From: Beroe forskalii | Lineage: Eukaryota; Ctenophora; Nuda; Beroida; Beroidae | DNA: 64,000 nt | NCBI GenBank assembly: GCA_011033025.1 | Contig: WFMF01000003.1 | Span: forward strand, 1,147,483-1,211,482 | Reading direction: 5' to 3' | In this document: positions 22,276-34,264 of the stretch, in pieces | Layout: every line of letters begins with the position of its first letter | Position numbering within the stretch: position 1 is the stretch's first letter | The notes under the pieces: generated by a model | Databases searched by the model: none | Told to the model about the DNA's origin: nothing | The model's input: the letters and a program-made list of their open reading frames with translations, nothing else | Position numbers and translations under genes: made by a program

Positions 22276-25200
22276 TTGCGAGGGAAAATAGTAGTTAAGA
22301 GGGAAGTTTAGGGTGGTTTAGAGGGTAGTTTAGGGATAGTTTCATAGTTTAGAGGGTAGGTAGGGTAGGTAAGGTCTTTATCTAAAACAGAGCGTGCCTT
22401 AGCTAGGCATAACTACTTTACTACGAAACAACCCGAGAAAAGTCATTTCGAGCATGGAGATTGAACTTGAAGGACCTTTTTCAAAATTTCAAACTTTCAA
22501 ATCCTCATCAACAGGCAGATAAAGAATAAACCCTGGATCCCTAACTCACTTGACGCAGTTGTGGTTTTCCTCCTGGTTGTGTTTAATAGAAATACTCTCC
22601 CATACTATCCGGTTCACCTCCAGCTGATCCACCACCGTCTGAACTGGTGGCAGCAGTTCAGCTAGCAGGTTGTAGAGTGGAGCTGCTATGAAGTCAGTGA
22701 ACTTGATTTGGAGCGAGGGGATGCACGCTTTCTTCCGGTCGTTTTGTTGGAGGGGAGTGCGGCCCAGCTCCTTTTCCATGTCACCTGAAATACATGGTTT
22801 GATAGCTGATATGAAATATATGGTTTGATATTGGTGGATTAATCATAAAGTCAACTAAATTTTTTTGTATCCGAGCCCTATTTCCAAGTCACCTGAAAGT
22901 GAAATATATGGTTTGATGTCGGGGGTATTTGATTTTTGGTGCACCCAAGCTCTTTATCCATGTAACCTGCAAATTATGGTTTGATTTATGGTCGATTGAT
23001 TGTACTTGATTTTTTGTGCGTCCGAGCTCTTTATCCATGCCACCTGAATATGGTTTAATACTTGTAAGACTAATGGGTACTTGATTTATCCTTCATACTT
23101 CCATAATCCGGAAATCTTCTGAAGCCTCGGTGTTCCACACCTTTGCCTAATCGAAAATTAAAGATCTAACATCAAGCCATGAGAACTTTGCAGTCGAAAC
23201 CAGGAAAAGCGTTGCAGCTGCTCTAACCTACCTCGGTAATGGCATGTGTGCAGTTTGCATTGAATTTCCAAGAATATCCAACATATCCAAGAATATCCCT
23301 AAGATAGCATTTACCACTTTCCTTCCGTCAATGGTCCAATGATCATGGGCAACCTATAAACACCTAGCATAAAGTGGTGAATTCATGTTCCGGTTCAGAA
23401 TTATATTCTAGGGCTGCGTGCAGTATGAATCATCATTTATTCAGCTTGAGAGCTTTTCAAAAGAATGAAATGGGGATTGGAGCATCAAAATTAACGAAAA
23501 TTCAACTTACCCTTGGAGAAGAAGAATTAGATTAGCTATGATAAACATTAACTTACCATCTGATGAGAATTGGGAGTAGAAAATATGACCCATGTTCCCT
23601 TACCTTCTGAGAAGAATTCGGAGTAGATATGATCCATATTCCCTTACCTTCTGACAAGAATTCACTAATCCAGAGTAGATATGATTTCTTACCTTCTGAG
23701 AAGAACTCGGAGTAGATATGATCCCTTACCTTCTGAGAAGAACTCTGAGTAGATATGATCCCTTACCTTCTGAGAAGAACTCTGAGTAGATATGACCCAT
23801 GTTGCCTTACCTTCTGAGAAGAACTCTGAGTAGATATGATCCCGCACGATAACAGAACTCTCCTCAAACATCTTGACGTTTATTGACAGATCGGAGGAGG
23901 TGATGAGGAGGGATTGGAGGAGGAAGTGGTGATGGGGTTGGAGTAGTCGTACCCGTTTACTGACATCTCCTTCTGCTGACTGATTATCCTACGGGAGGAG
24001 AGGGAGGGTTTGTAACATCGATGGTTGCGTGATGGATAAGATTGACTTTGGGGATAGGACAGCCAAAAGAGGGTTCAGATAACTAACAAAATAGAGTGAA
24101 CTCCTGAAAAGTAAAAGATTTGAAATAAGCTCTGCGATTGATCTATATGTACCTAAGATGATGGGCGAGGTCCGTAGCTAAGATAGTTTTTTGGATGTTG
24201 TCCAGACAGTTTCTGTAGTCTTCTGTCTCCAAACTGAGGGGATTAGAGAATGTTCATACCATACCATCAATCCATTAATCAATATAAACCAACACATCGA
24301 AATATTTTGGCAAATTTCCAATGTTTCCATTCAGTCTCACGCCGGCACTCATGAATCACAATGACAAATAATAATAATTTTAAATTTCGTCCAACCCACG
24401 TTTCCATGATGTTACACCCTGACGTGTTGAGAATACAGAATGTTTGAGCGAAGTGGTGCCTCTCCATTACACTTCCTTCTGAGCTGTACAGGCACGCTAA
24501 CACCGACCTGAAAATAGCATCAAAATGAGTTATCTGATTTAATCAATTGAGTTTCACAAAATTTTACTTAATTTTTCTTACAATTTTTTAAAAAATTAAC
24601 TAATCATCTTCTTCGTTCAGGTAGGATGTAATTATGAGACATGCGTAACCATGACAACGCCACGCCATGTGCGCGTTACCACGGCAACGCTGTACCACTC
24701 ACGTGAGCAGCGCGTTAAAGATCACGCGTTACAGATCACGCGCCGCTGCTCACGCGTTACAAGTACGACTGCGCACCTGCTAGCCACCTGAAAGGCATTG
24801 GTAGTCCCCCGGTGGTCGAGATCGTGGCAGAAGCACGCGATGAGCATGGCGAGGGTCTCTATGTCAGTGAGGTACTTGGTGATGTCCACTACTTTGCAGA
24901 TGGAGTAGAAGAAGTGACCGACGCAGAAGGCGTGCATCCAGTTGTGATAGGGCGGGTCTCGGTAACTGGAGAATGGTGATTTACTGAATTGAATTTATTC
25001 AGAATGAAAACTACATTTTTCAAGTCAACATGTCAAGTTGAAATGGGTTATGAGGGATAAAATGGGGTAAAGATTTCGACATAATTTTCTATCATCAAAT
25101 GGAAAATGAATAAAAATAATTAAATTACGCAGCACGGATCAATATCTCAAACTGAAGTCTGAAACTTAACCCCGTTTGACCATGAGTAAGAACCTAAGTA

Positions 25201-28200
25201 GCGTTTGTTTTGAGAGTTGCCACCGGTTTATCAGCCCAATGTCTTGGAACATGTGGTACGCCAAAGCGACGGTCTTAGACTCCTCGTCAACTGATTGATG
25301 GAAATTATAAAATTAAAACACAAGGCCAGCTAATATTAGTCAATAATAGTCGTCTTTACATGTAGTTCCATGGAAAATAGTTTTTAAATTGTCATCTCAA
25401 GACGAAAAACTTAATTTCCTCGGTATCGCTTAAGCACTTTGTGGAATCTAACTTTCAACACTTTCGTAGAAATCATAGCATGAATCTGTGCATGGTAAAC
25501 TGGATAAAATTTGCAAATTGCAGAAAATTCGGATTACGATAAATCATTGAAATTAACATGAACTGTTTATGTTTCGTCTGAGCTTAAATTATGCAGTTAA
25601 ACTGACCGACATAGGTTGGGAAAAGGAGAGAGTCGAAACAGGGTGGAGTGTCACAGTTCAACTTTATCTCTTTCAGAGCGTTATCCAGATCAGTTTGCGG
25701 AACCTAAACGCAAGGAAATAAATTGAAACTGGGGATTATTTCTAAGATAACAGGCAAGTAAATGTAAATCAGTTTCACTCAAAATAACGAATTCATCGCT
25801 TCAGGTAACATTATTTGATTAATTACACTCTCGAATACGCTTGAATTTGCCTGGAAATTAACCATCGTAACAGGAAGAATTATGCAAATTTATCAAGGAA
25901 ATTTACCTGCATATGGTAGATCATGAGATCACTCGCTAGTTTACTCCTGTATTGAGCATCCTGAACCTTCTTGAAAAGTAGTGAGTTGCTTATACTGATA
26001 CCGCAATAAACGCTGAAAAATTCACGGTGTAAGTATCCCAAAAACTATCCCAAAACCCATGTTCAAATATAATGAACATGGTGTACTTAACAACTTAACG
26101 TAATTTCTTCCTTACTTTGTGAAAATGAAGATTTAATAACAGAAATGTAACATAAGATTACAACAGGAATGTGCACAAATTTAGTACCTGAAGCTGAGGG
26201 CAGCCTCCTCGTCATGCCTGGTGAAGTACTTCCCACCAGCTTTATTACACAGCTGTGCGATGCCTATCACACCTGATGGATGGGGAGGTATGATATTGAC
26301 CGTTATAGTAATCTATTGATCTAAATTAGCTTTCAAATGACAAGAGTTTCTCAAATTTCCCGAAATAAATTTTCAAGGTAAGAACTGTAACCAGCGTTTA
26401 GATATCAAACTCACACTCAATCCGTTAAATTCTATTTTAAGTTAAACCATCATAATTCCAACCCACCGGTATCGTCCTTGATGGGGAAGCACAGGATATT
26501 CCTTGTAATGAACCCCGTATCATCATCCACTCCCCGGTAGAAGAGGGGGTGGGAGTACGCGTCTTTGATGTTCAGTAACTTACCCGTCATTGCCACGTGA
26601 CCTGGGGGAGGTGGGTTTGAGGATTAACACTGAGATGGCTAACAAAACTAAGCCTATGAGGGCATAGGGCACACTAAGAGGATACTGGCTAAGGAAGAAA
26701 CGGCTGATCATGATACTCAAAAGATCAAAGCCCGTGCATTGATAATTAAAATTTCAATGAATTTCGTGTGATTAAGACAAACATTCTTCATTCTTTAAAT
26801 CTATGTTTCCCGTCCCAAATCTCCTATAGTACCTGCTATTCCCTTGTTGATTGGTATCCTTATCTCCCTTCCCTTATCTGCTGCTGTCTTACTGTTTATC
26901 TCCTCCTTATCCACCAACGTCCCATCGAACACCTTAGCCACCAGCTCATTCGTTACTTTGTCCACCAGGAAAACCGAGCACATTTCAGCTTGCGTTAGCA
27001 TCCGAGCTTCCTGGGCAAGAGAAGAGTTACTTTTTTGGAACTTTTTTCTTCACCAAATTATCACATTATTTTTGCTTAATTACCACAGTCTACAAAATTT
27101 TTGACAAAATATCACTAAATTTTATTCAAATATCAAAAATTTTTACTAAATTACCATTGCATTTTTACTAAGTTATCACTGATCTGCAGCAAAGCTTTTA
27201 TCAAACCTTTCCATCTTGAACTTTTTTATGCACATTCTTTGCAATTTTGCATGTTTAGCGATGATAGCGATGTTTATAGCGATGATAATAAAATCCTAAA
27301 AATAACAATCCCGATTGATATAGAATAATGGAACCGTCTTCGTGATGAATGATTGAGATTATTTCCTGATGACAGACGGCGACACATATCATCCCTTTGG
27401 TTAGTGTTAGCCAGATCACAAATCTCATGAATTTGTATATTTGGTATGAATAATGCATAAACAAAGCACTGTGAATGTTGCTAAACATATGCTCATATGG
27501 TAAATATGATGCTTCCGTTGATTCAACAAAGGCTTTTATGTATCCCACACGTACAAAAACGAGCTCGGTTTGATGTTATTAGCGATTCACCAATCTCTCA
27601 CTTTTAGCTGCACCATCAGTCAACCACTTAAATCTATGAAATCATCAACTCACCACTCAAATCTATGACAATGACGCCATCAACCCACCATTATAACCCA
27701 TGACAATGACGTCATCAACCCACCATTATAACCCATGAAAATGACGTCATCAATTTACCACTCAAATCATCAACCCACCATTTTAATCTATGACAATGAC
27801 GCCACTAATCCACCATTATAACCCATGACATTGACGTCATCAATTCACCACTCAAATCTGACAATGACGTCATCAATTCACCATTATAACCCATGAAAAT
27901 GACGTCATCAATTCACAACTCAGATTCATAAAAGTGACGTCACTAACCTGCATGATTTCTGAGCAGCACATGCACGTTGTCGAACCGGGTGAAAAGGTTC
28001 TGCGCCACTTTGAGTAATGCCTGCAATTGTAATGTAGATTAAAACCTGAAGAGATGTACACTGTTTTAAATATGCAGATTAAAACCGGCAGTAGCGCAAA
28101 CGGGTGCAGATCGCTTGTTTGTGAGGAGGGCTCGATAAAGACGCGCAATTTTCATGTACTTTCGAAAGAACGTTGACACTTGATGGGCGAACAGTGAATT

Positions 28201-31200
28201 TGCGCGTCTTTGTCGAACGCTCGGTACAATCGAGCAATCTGCACACACACACGTTATGCATACTGTTGTGATGGAAATCAAATGCCTGAGTAACCCCTAC
28301 TGTTGTGATGTAGATTAAATCGCCTTTTGTATGCTCATAAAACATGGCATATACGGAGTCATACACTCGGATAATTAAGTTGATTCCAATGTCCAGATGT
28401 AGTTATACTCTAATGTTGTCAGGGCATTCTCCATATTAGGATAATTACGGATAGCTGGATGTTTGTGGACTCAAGTTCGAGTCCATTCTTGATTTAGTGC
28501 TTCAGTGGATACAAAAAACAAAAATGTCAGGTTAATGGAATGAAAAATCTTCTATTAGGCTTTTGGAATGTGGGAAATACAAATTCGGAAGAAAGAATTA
28601 TCTTATCATCATCTTGTTCTCCTGTTTTACCTGCGTTCTTTCCCTGGAAGATAACTGTTGCTCGAAGGTCAGAGCATTGGACAGAATGGGGGAGCAGAAG
28701 TTCATCGTAAACTTGAGAGCTTCCTCATCTCCCTTGGTGAACGTGCAGTTTGGAATTGCTGAATTGAGGGATATAAATATGATTTAAGTAATCCTTAAGT
28801 TTTGGTGCCCTTGACCTGTTCAAATCTGCCCAAATTCATGTAACTATTTTGTGAGAAGCTAAGAAGATTCAGTTAAGAATGAGAAACAACGTAGCAACAC
28901 AGAAGAGGCGCAAGGAAACTTTACAGTATTTTTGATCATAAACTCACGTGTTGAACTTGAGTCCCCGCTTGTTAAAAGGCGCATATTATTGATTTGGTTT
29001 TGTACCGGGTTTCGGAGAAGAGTGGCAGAGCTATCACCGTCTGGATTTCTCTTCCTGGCATGATGATGATAAATGTTAGGAAACAAGATTTTTAATCAAA
29101 AAATGTTCCTTCAGGCATATCTAACAAAAAGTTTTATAAAGAACTTAGCACTGGTCTCTGTTAGTAGTTTTTGAGACTGGACAAAGAATCTCTGACAAGT
29201 ATTTAGAAGTTTGAATATTAGGATTTGAAAACACTTACCAGTAAGCGTGTCTGACTCAGGGTTGAACCTAGGATCTTTAGCAACATTCACCATGTTCACC
29301 GGTCTGTTAGCTTCAATCAGATGACCGTACAGACTCGATTCTAACTGGAGGAAGGACTGTTGTATTAAACTAATAAGAACAAGTAGTGACATCTTAACAG
29401 ATTAAATAATTGGCAAGTGGCCCGTTTTATCTTGGTGCAGTTAGATTTTTCTCACAATTTCAAACAAAGATGTACTCTTCTATTCAAAATGTTCAATCCT
29501 TCCACATCTCAAGTAAACAGTAAATTTACCAACATCAATGGTCATGTTCTCCAGCTGGAAGCCCCCATCGTGTAAGTGCACACTCAGCTCCTGCTCGTGT
29601 GAGTCTACCACCATCAGGGCAGTGAACGTGGCGTCCGTCGTCTGCAGGGCGGGGAGGTTAATTAAACGTGAGTTGATTAGAAGGTTGGGTCAATACCAAT
29701 TTGAAACTGATGTAGTCAACCCCTTTTAAAATTGAGTCAATAAACATAATAACAATGTAAGGGGGAACTTTGAAATTTTCTATAAGGAAAAAGTGACTAA
29801 TTATAACTGGGTAAATACTTAAGTAGGTGCATGAAAAAACAAGGATGCGATGAAAATGGATGAATGAAGTTGATAGAGGATTTCTGGATGAATCAAGGCA
29901 TCATTTTGATTAAACTAACCTCTTTGACTTGTTTGAGGATGGTCTCGATGAGATTAGCGGAGTTCATCTGGTACAGGTCCACACAGAAGTTGAGCATTTT
30001 CTCAGCCCTCTCGTGGGAGTGTTTGGTGGTCTGGTGAACTACCACCCGCGAGGCAGCGCTCTGCACCTGTGTGGAGAAAATATTAGGATGTGCGTGATGA
30101 TGATTATTATTTATTGAAGAGTTATCATAACTTCATTAATCGAAGTGGGTTTCATTGCTTCATTGATTAGTACAGCACCTGTGAGCAGGAATAAGGATCT
30201 GGGTGTTTGTGAATACTAATAATACGTAGGTACCTAATTATTAAGTTGAGAAGTTCTCTCAACTGGACTAAAGTATTTAGACACTTACGTAGCTCTGCAG
30301 GAGTTTTATGTTATCTTGGCAGGTTATGTTGTAGTTGAGGCTGGTGACGAGGATAAAGCAACCGTACCTCTTACCACCTTGCTTTGAGTGGGGAGATTAT
30401 CACTGAAAGAGGGATGAGTTAGAGAATAGGAGCAGTGTGAAATAGGAATTTTACATAATTGACGGAATCTGAGTCGACACTGAGTCGGCCATTCTTCAAT
30501 GTGGTCATTTGCCAAAAATAGAACTGACGGAATAGTAGGAAAATAGGCATACTAAAAGCTAAAAGACTAAATAGTTATCAGAAGAGCAGGAGGTAGGAGC
30601 AGTGGAAATAGGAATAGGTATTTCAGTTGGCACTGCCCAAAGTACATACTAAAGCTATATCCGAAGTGCAGTAAATGGCATACCAACCCGTAGCTCTGGT
30701 TACATCCTTCACCAGACTCTGACTGGTGTCTATGATACTGCACAGAGGGTCGCTTTGGGGGAGTCCCACTTTGATAAGGGGCAGACTCCCTCGCATAGCT
30801 TCGCTGAAATGGGATAGAGGTTCAGGCTGGAAATTTATATGATTGCTCAAGGAAATCATAAGCAATGAAGACATTTATCATTCATAAAGCCCCAATATTC
30901 ACATTAAAACACCGCCAATTCAAATCTAGAAAATTAGAGAGTGTACTCACAAGACTACGCCAGTGCTGGGCAGTATGGTACCCAGACACCCAGTTGGTCC
31001 GTACAACTCAATCTCTCCTGTGCTTGGGGTCAGCAGGAACATGTGGCTTGCTGTCTGAAAATGAAGAGAAATTTCAGATCCCAGCCATTGAAGGGAATGA
31101 CAAAGATGCCGGCCAAAAAAGCAAATTTGTACGCATCGGGACGTGCGCGTCATCCCTAATTAGATTATTGTCGCCGCGCGCGCCGTGTTACAGTACAATT

Positions 31201-32136
31201 TCCCACGGTTTGTCAGAGACCGAGACAATTTGGCAATCCTCAGTTTGGCGCAAATATCAGTTTGATGAATTTCATCGGTGACTTCGGAAAAATGATCAAA
31301 CAGTTCTGATTTTACGGTTGAAAGAACATTAGAACCTTGAAGACACTTTGTTTGTCCAAGGATGTGGTTCAAATTTGAGATATTTTGTGGCCTGAAAAGC
31401 TAACCGTATCCACTAGACAGAGAACTAATGAAATCCCAGCATAACATTAACATTATCCAGACCACAGTTTGCTAAATGATCAAACCGTAAAACACTTTCA
31501 ACTCACCATTGTGGGTAATATCTTGAGGGCCGTGCTGTGGAGAGCATTGACCAGCGAGCAGTAGTCCAAGGCATCGTTAATTCCCAGCCACACATCGTTT
31601 ATAGTAACGTGGCCAGTCTGAAATGGGAGGAATATTAGAAAACTATTGAATCAAAATGACTTCAGAAACAAAATATCTGACGATTTGGTTAATTTTAAAT
31701 TTAACTTTGGCCACGATGATCTGTAACCGCTTGCATCGACATTGGGCCGATTTGCCTTTAATCAAATGTATGAACTTAGGGATGGACAAAGCTTATTTTG
31801 AACGATTAAATCGCAGCCCTCAGCCCTTCTGCACGTTTCTTCCACTGCGTTTCTGCACTTGCCTTGTATTTGACAGATGCTAAGGTGGACAGTTCCTCCC
31901 CTCTTCCCACTCTCTCCTCCTTTGTCACCTCATCACTAAACCCTCCTCCCTCACTCCTTCCCTCCTCCTCCACCATTTCTCTTATTCCCGGCCCAAGTCC
32001 CTGGTCTCTGATCAGTAATATCGTCATCGGATGTGATGACGTCATCAGTTGTACGTCGACCAAACTTTGAGGAGGTCAAGTATTTGTCTTCTTCATTTTT
32101 CTTAACACAGCCACACAAGTACCATTTGTTTTTCAT
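21214..32136 (-). CDS. PDE2A-like: PDE2-like cGMP-regulated cyclic nucleotide phosphodiesterase, 24 exons
   Basis: Exons from 5': 31863-32136, 31507-31617, 30951-31054, 30688-30803, 30289-30377, 29920-30066, 29530-29641, 29239-29340, 28948-29054, 28631-28758, 27948-28020, 26833-27010, 26467-26601, 26188-26272, 25907-26012, 25607-25703, 25170-25290, 24777-24965, 24400-24507, 24153-24233, 23811-23988, 22550-22784, 22112-22275, 21214-21775. About 1,200 codons, against 941 in human PDE2A. Order: N-terminal domain, GAF-A, GAF-B, HD phosphodiesterase domain, extra C-terminal tail. The family hydrolyses cAMP and cGMP and is activated by cGMP bound to GAF-B. PDE2 identity rests on segments such as [31 protein letters not shown] and GD.EK..G..P....R.KA.IP.LQI. 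The start gives [10 protein letters not shown], whose Cys pair could be lipid-modified. Several one- or two-base frame conflicts occur (see findings). Confidence 0.93.
21781..21800 (-). repeat. copy of PDE2 exon 23 end beside exon 24
   Basis: The last bases of exon 23 (CTCAACATCGCTGG, 22111-22124) recur just upstream of exon 24 at about 21783-21796 (CTCAACATCGCTGGGG). The intron is therefore flanked by a 14-bp direct repeat, as in the PLAC8 first intron. Either the junction is ambiguous, or a donor edge was copied. Confidence 0.7.
22761..23061 (-). repeat. tandem copies of PDE2 exon 22 start with its acceptor
   Basis: The true exon start (CAG|GTGACATGGAAAAGGAGC, exon from 22784) is followed upstream on the minus strand by copies at about 22871-22918, 22941-22986 and 23017-23061. 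The last reads CAG|GTGGCATGGATAAAGAGC and would encode GGMDKELGR in place of GDMEKELGR. The copies include the pyrimidine-rich CAAACCAT tract before the AG. Confidence 0.88.
23505..23843 (-). repeat. tandem copies of PDE2 exon 21 end with its donor
   Basis: The unit, on the minus strand, is ATCTACTCAGAGTTC followed by TTCTCAGAAG|GTAAGG, with a period of about 37-45 bp. The true donor is at 23810. Downstream copies lie near 23762-23800, 23725, 23687, 23643, 23600 and, more decayed, 23551 and 23508. Most keep GTAAG after AGAAG. Each encodes IYSEFFSEG, the conserved EFF..GD segment of the family. Confidence 0.92.
25907..28020 (-). other. PDE2 GAF-B region (exons 11-15)
   Basis: Exon 11 starts [20 protein letters not shown], and exon 12 continues [20 protein letters not shown] with VAKVFDG. 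Exon 13 has [20 protein letters not shown] and [15 protein letters not shown]; exon 14 has [24 protein letters not shown] with the full N-K-F-D-E set; exon 15 has [20 protein letters not shown]. Conservation of the cGMP-pocket segments argues for a working sensor. The end of exon 11 (CTCAGAAATCATGCAG) is out of frame with exon 12: two bases are missing, or one A is extra, relative to the expected LL.EIM.EAR. Confidence 0.9.
27655..27945. repeat. tandem array of CRE-bearing unit in PDE2 intron 11
   Basis: About eight units of 34-40 bp carry ATGACGTCATCAA, then TTCACCATTATAACCCATGA. Six full TGACGTCA palindromes are seen (about 27707, 27742, 27832, 27865, 27899, 27935) plus two TGACGCCA variants. 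The unit is the same as the dispersed CRE element of this window. The last CRE overlaps the donor region of exon 11 (GTTAGTGACGTCAC on the minus strand). Intron 11 is the one following exon 11 in transcription. Confidence 0.88.
28631..31617 (-). other. PDE2 N-terminal domain and GAF-A region (exons 2-10)
   Basis: Exons 2-5 encode an N-terminal GAF-like domain ([36 protein letters not shown]). Exon 6 is the linker helix ([20 protein letters not shown]). Exons 7-10 form [59 protein letters not shown] and [11 protein letters not shown], so the N-K-F-D-E residues of the GAF signature are present. In PDE2 this domain mainly serves dimerisation. Exon 9 reads in frame to SIICAF and then hits TAA; removing one T from the TTTT run at about 28974-28977 restores FNKRGLKF. 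Exon 10 then needs one base less near its CCAAAC start. Confidence 0.85.
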
Positions 32137-33482
32137 CGATCATGTATGGTACATTAGTACACTAGATATATGCCTGTTCGTATAAATTGGATTTTACGGC
32201 AAATCCTGACAAAATTCTTTTCAGACATTCTAAGACTTCAAGCAACGTAGTAACTCAGTCTACATAGTTATGAACTTATGAAGTTGTAATAAAGTAATTA
32301 AGGCAAAGAAAAGGATTCTGAAAAGGTATCATAACTATTGTGGGCGCTTATGTGAGATCGAAAGTCTGCAAAACTGAAAAAGTTTGACAAGAAAAGAAAC
32401 ACACAAATTGCGCCAGTTTTCTTGGTCGAGGTCATAACAAATTCCCCTCCATGATACTTATGATAGGATAGCATTTTTGCACATTTTATCATATTAATAT
32501 TCATAAATTTATAAGTATTTCACTATCCTTGAATCTGAGTATCATATATCTAAGCTGCCAATGAAGCCAATGAACTTTGAAGCAAGCGATATGATAACTG
32601 GGAAGGGATGAAGAAGTCAAGATATTGGAGTTTAAACTAAATAACTAGTACGAGAGAAAATAGTCAGAAGCTTTCGAAAATCTTGTGATTATCGTCGTCG
32701 GCTGAAGGGGTGTGAGTGATTCTTGATAAATGGGAGTATAGATGAGGGAGTGTGAGTGATTTCGAGGACAGTTAGAGCGCAGCACCGGCGTACGTGTTCC
32801 ACTTGACCAGAAACAAGAGTATAGCCGCCACAGATCAGTAAATAACCAATCCTCGATACTTTCAGTTTAAGGAAAATGGTGAATCAGAGAGCCAGAGAGA
32901 CTGTAGGAATGATAAACGGTATCTAAGAGCGGCCTACATAATATTCTTATTAACTCCTTTCCGCGCCTACAAATAATAAATATTTGTCACATTGCCGCGT
33001 TCAGAAACATAAATAACAAAGGTCTCAACACGACACAGAACAACTATAATCTCAGTGTATAGCTAGCCCCATGCCTCATGAGACACAATGACTTTGTGAC
33101 GTCATTAGTACCACCCTCCGTGTGGTTTTGTCGCTGAATACTCACACGTCTTCTGAGCAAATTCTAAGCGACAGTTTTTACTTTCACTGTACAGAAAGTG
33201 GTTGTGGCTAAAGACAATAGATATAGTTTCGCTAAAAGTTAGTTTTTACATGAAAATTGGTTCTTATGGAAGACGAATAAGTGGCTGAAACAAGGCACTG
33301 GCAGTGGCTTGAAATCTAAAATAGAGCACGGACAGTAGCTGAATTAAAGCACACTGGAGGTTTTCTGGATCAAATAATTAAATGGAACAACCAGATCAAA
33401 TGGTTAAATGGAACAACCAGATGGCCTATAAAGTCTGAAATAAAGCTGAAATAAAGCTAGGTGGCTTAAGAGCTAAATGGCT

Positions 33483-34264
33483 CATGAAAGTGGCTGGAGC
33501 AGGCTAAAGTGGCTGGAGCAGGCTAAAGTGGCTGGAGCAGGCTAAATTGGCTGGAGCAGGCTAAAGTGGCTGGAGCAGGCTAAAGTGTCTGGAGCAGGCT
33601 AAAGTGGCTGGAGCAGGCTAAAATGGCTGGAGCAGACTAAAGTGGCTGGAGCAGGCTAAAGTGGCTGGAGCAGGCTAAAGTGGCTGGAGCAGGCTAAGGT
33701 GGCTGGAGCAGGCTAAAGTGGGTGGAGCAGGCTAAAGTGGCTGGAGCAGGCTAAAGTGGTTGGAGCAGACTAAAGTGGCTGGAGCAGGCTAAAGTGGCTG
33801 GAGCAGGCTAAAGTGGCTGGAGCAGGCTAAAGTGGTTGGAGCAGGCTAAAGTGGCTGGAGCAGGCTAAAGTGGCTGGAGCAGGCTAAAGTGGTTGGAGCA
33901 GACTAAAGTGGCTGGAGCAGGCTAAAGTGGCTGGAGCAGGTTAAAGTGGCTGGAGCAGACTAAAGTGGCTGGAGCAGGCTAAAGTGGCTGGAGCAGGCTA
34001 AAGTGGCTGGAGCAGGCTAAAGTGGCTGGAGCAGGCTAAAGTGGCTGGAGCAGGCTAAAGTGGCTGGAGCAGGCTAAAGTGGCTGGAGCAGGCTAAAGTG
34101 GCTGGAGCAGGCTAAGGTGGCTGGAGCAGGCTAAGGTGGCTGGAGCAGGCTAAAGTGGCTGGAGCAGGCTAAAGTGGCTGGAGCAGGCTAAAGTGGCTGG
34201 AGCAGGCTAAAGTGGCTGCACAACACAGGCTAAAGTGGCTGGAGCAGGCTAAAGTGGCTGCAGC
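33483..34264. repeat. 19-bp minisatellite, about 40 copies
   Basis: The unit is GTGGCTGGAGCAGGCTAAA. Variants include AGACTAAA and GGTTGGAGC. It is preceded by looser copies of a TGGAACAACCAGAT unit near 33380-33410. It lies upstream of the PDE2 first exon. No coding meaning is seen. Confidence 0.97.

Larger units (their letters stand above)
22550..25703 (-). other. PDE2 catalytic HD domain (exons 16-22)
   Basis: All catalytic marks are present: YHNWMHAF (proton donor His), [11 protein letters not shown] (HDxDHxGxxN metal site), SSDLS (third metal-site Asp), VMERHHFAQ and [10 protein letters not shown] helices, and IPSLQIKF carrying the invariant purine-binding Gln and Phe. Exon 17 ends MVKRG before YRDPP in exon 18: the donor (CGGG|GTTAAG) and acceptor (CCAG|TTACC) disagree by one base. 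In exon 21 the frame changes inside AACCCCATC: one more C gives [19 protein letters not shown], which matches the family. Exon 22 ends VNRIVWESI, as in PDE2. Confidence 0.92.

Noticed and set aside
27660..27945. CRISPR-like array (regular repeats with spacers)
   Set aside because: Spacers are themselves degenerate copies of the same unit, and the setting is an animal intron; it is an ordinary tandem repeat.
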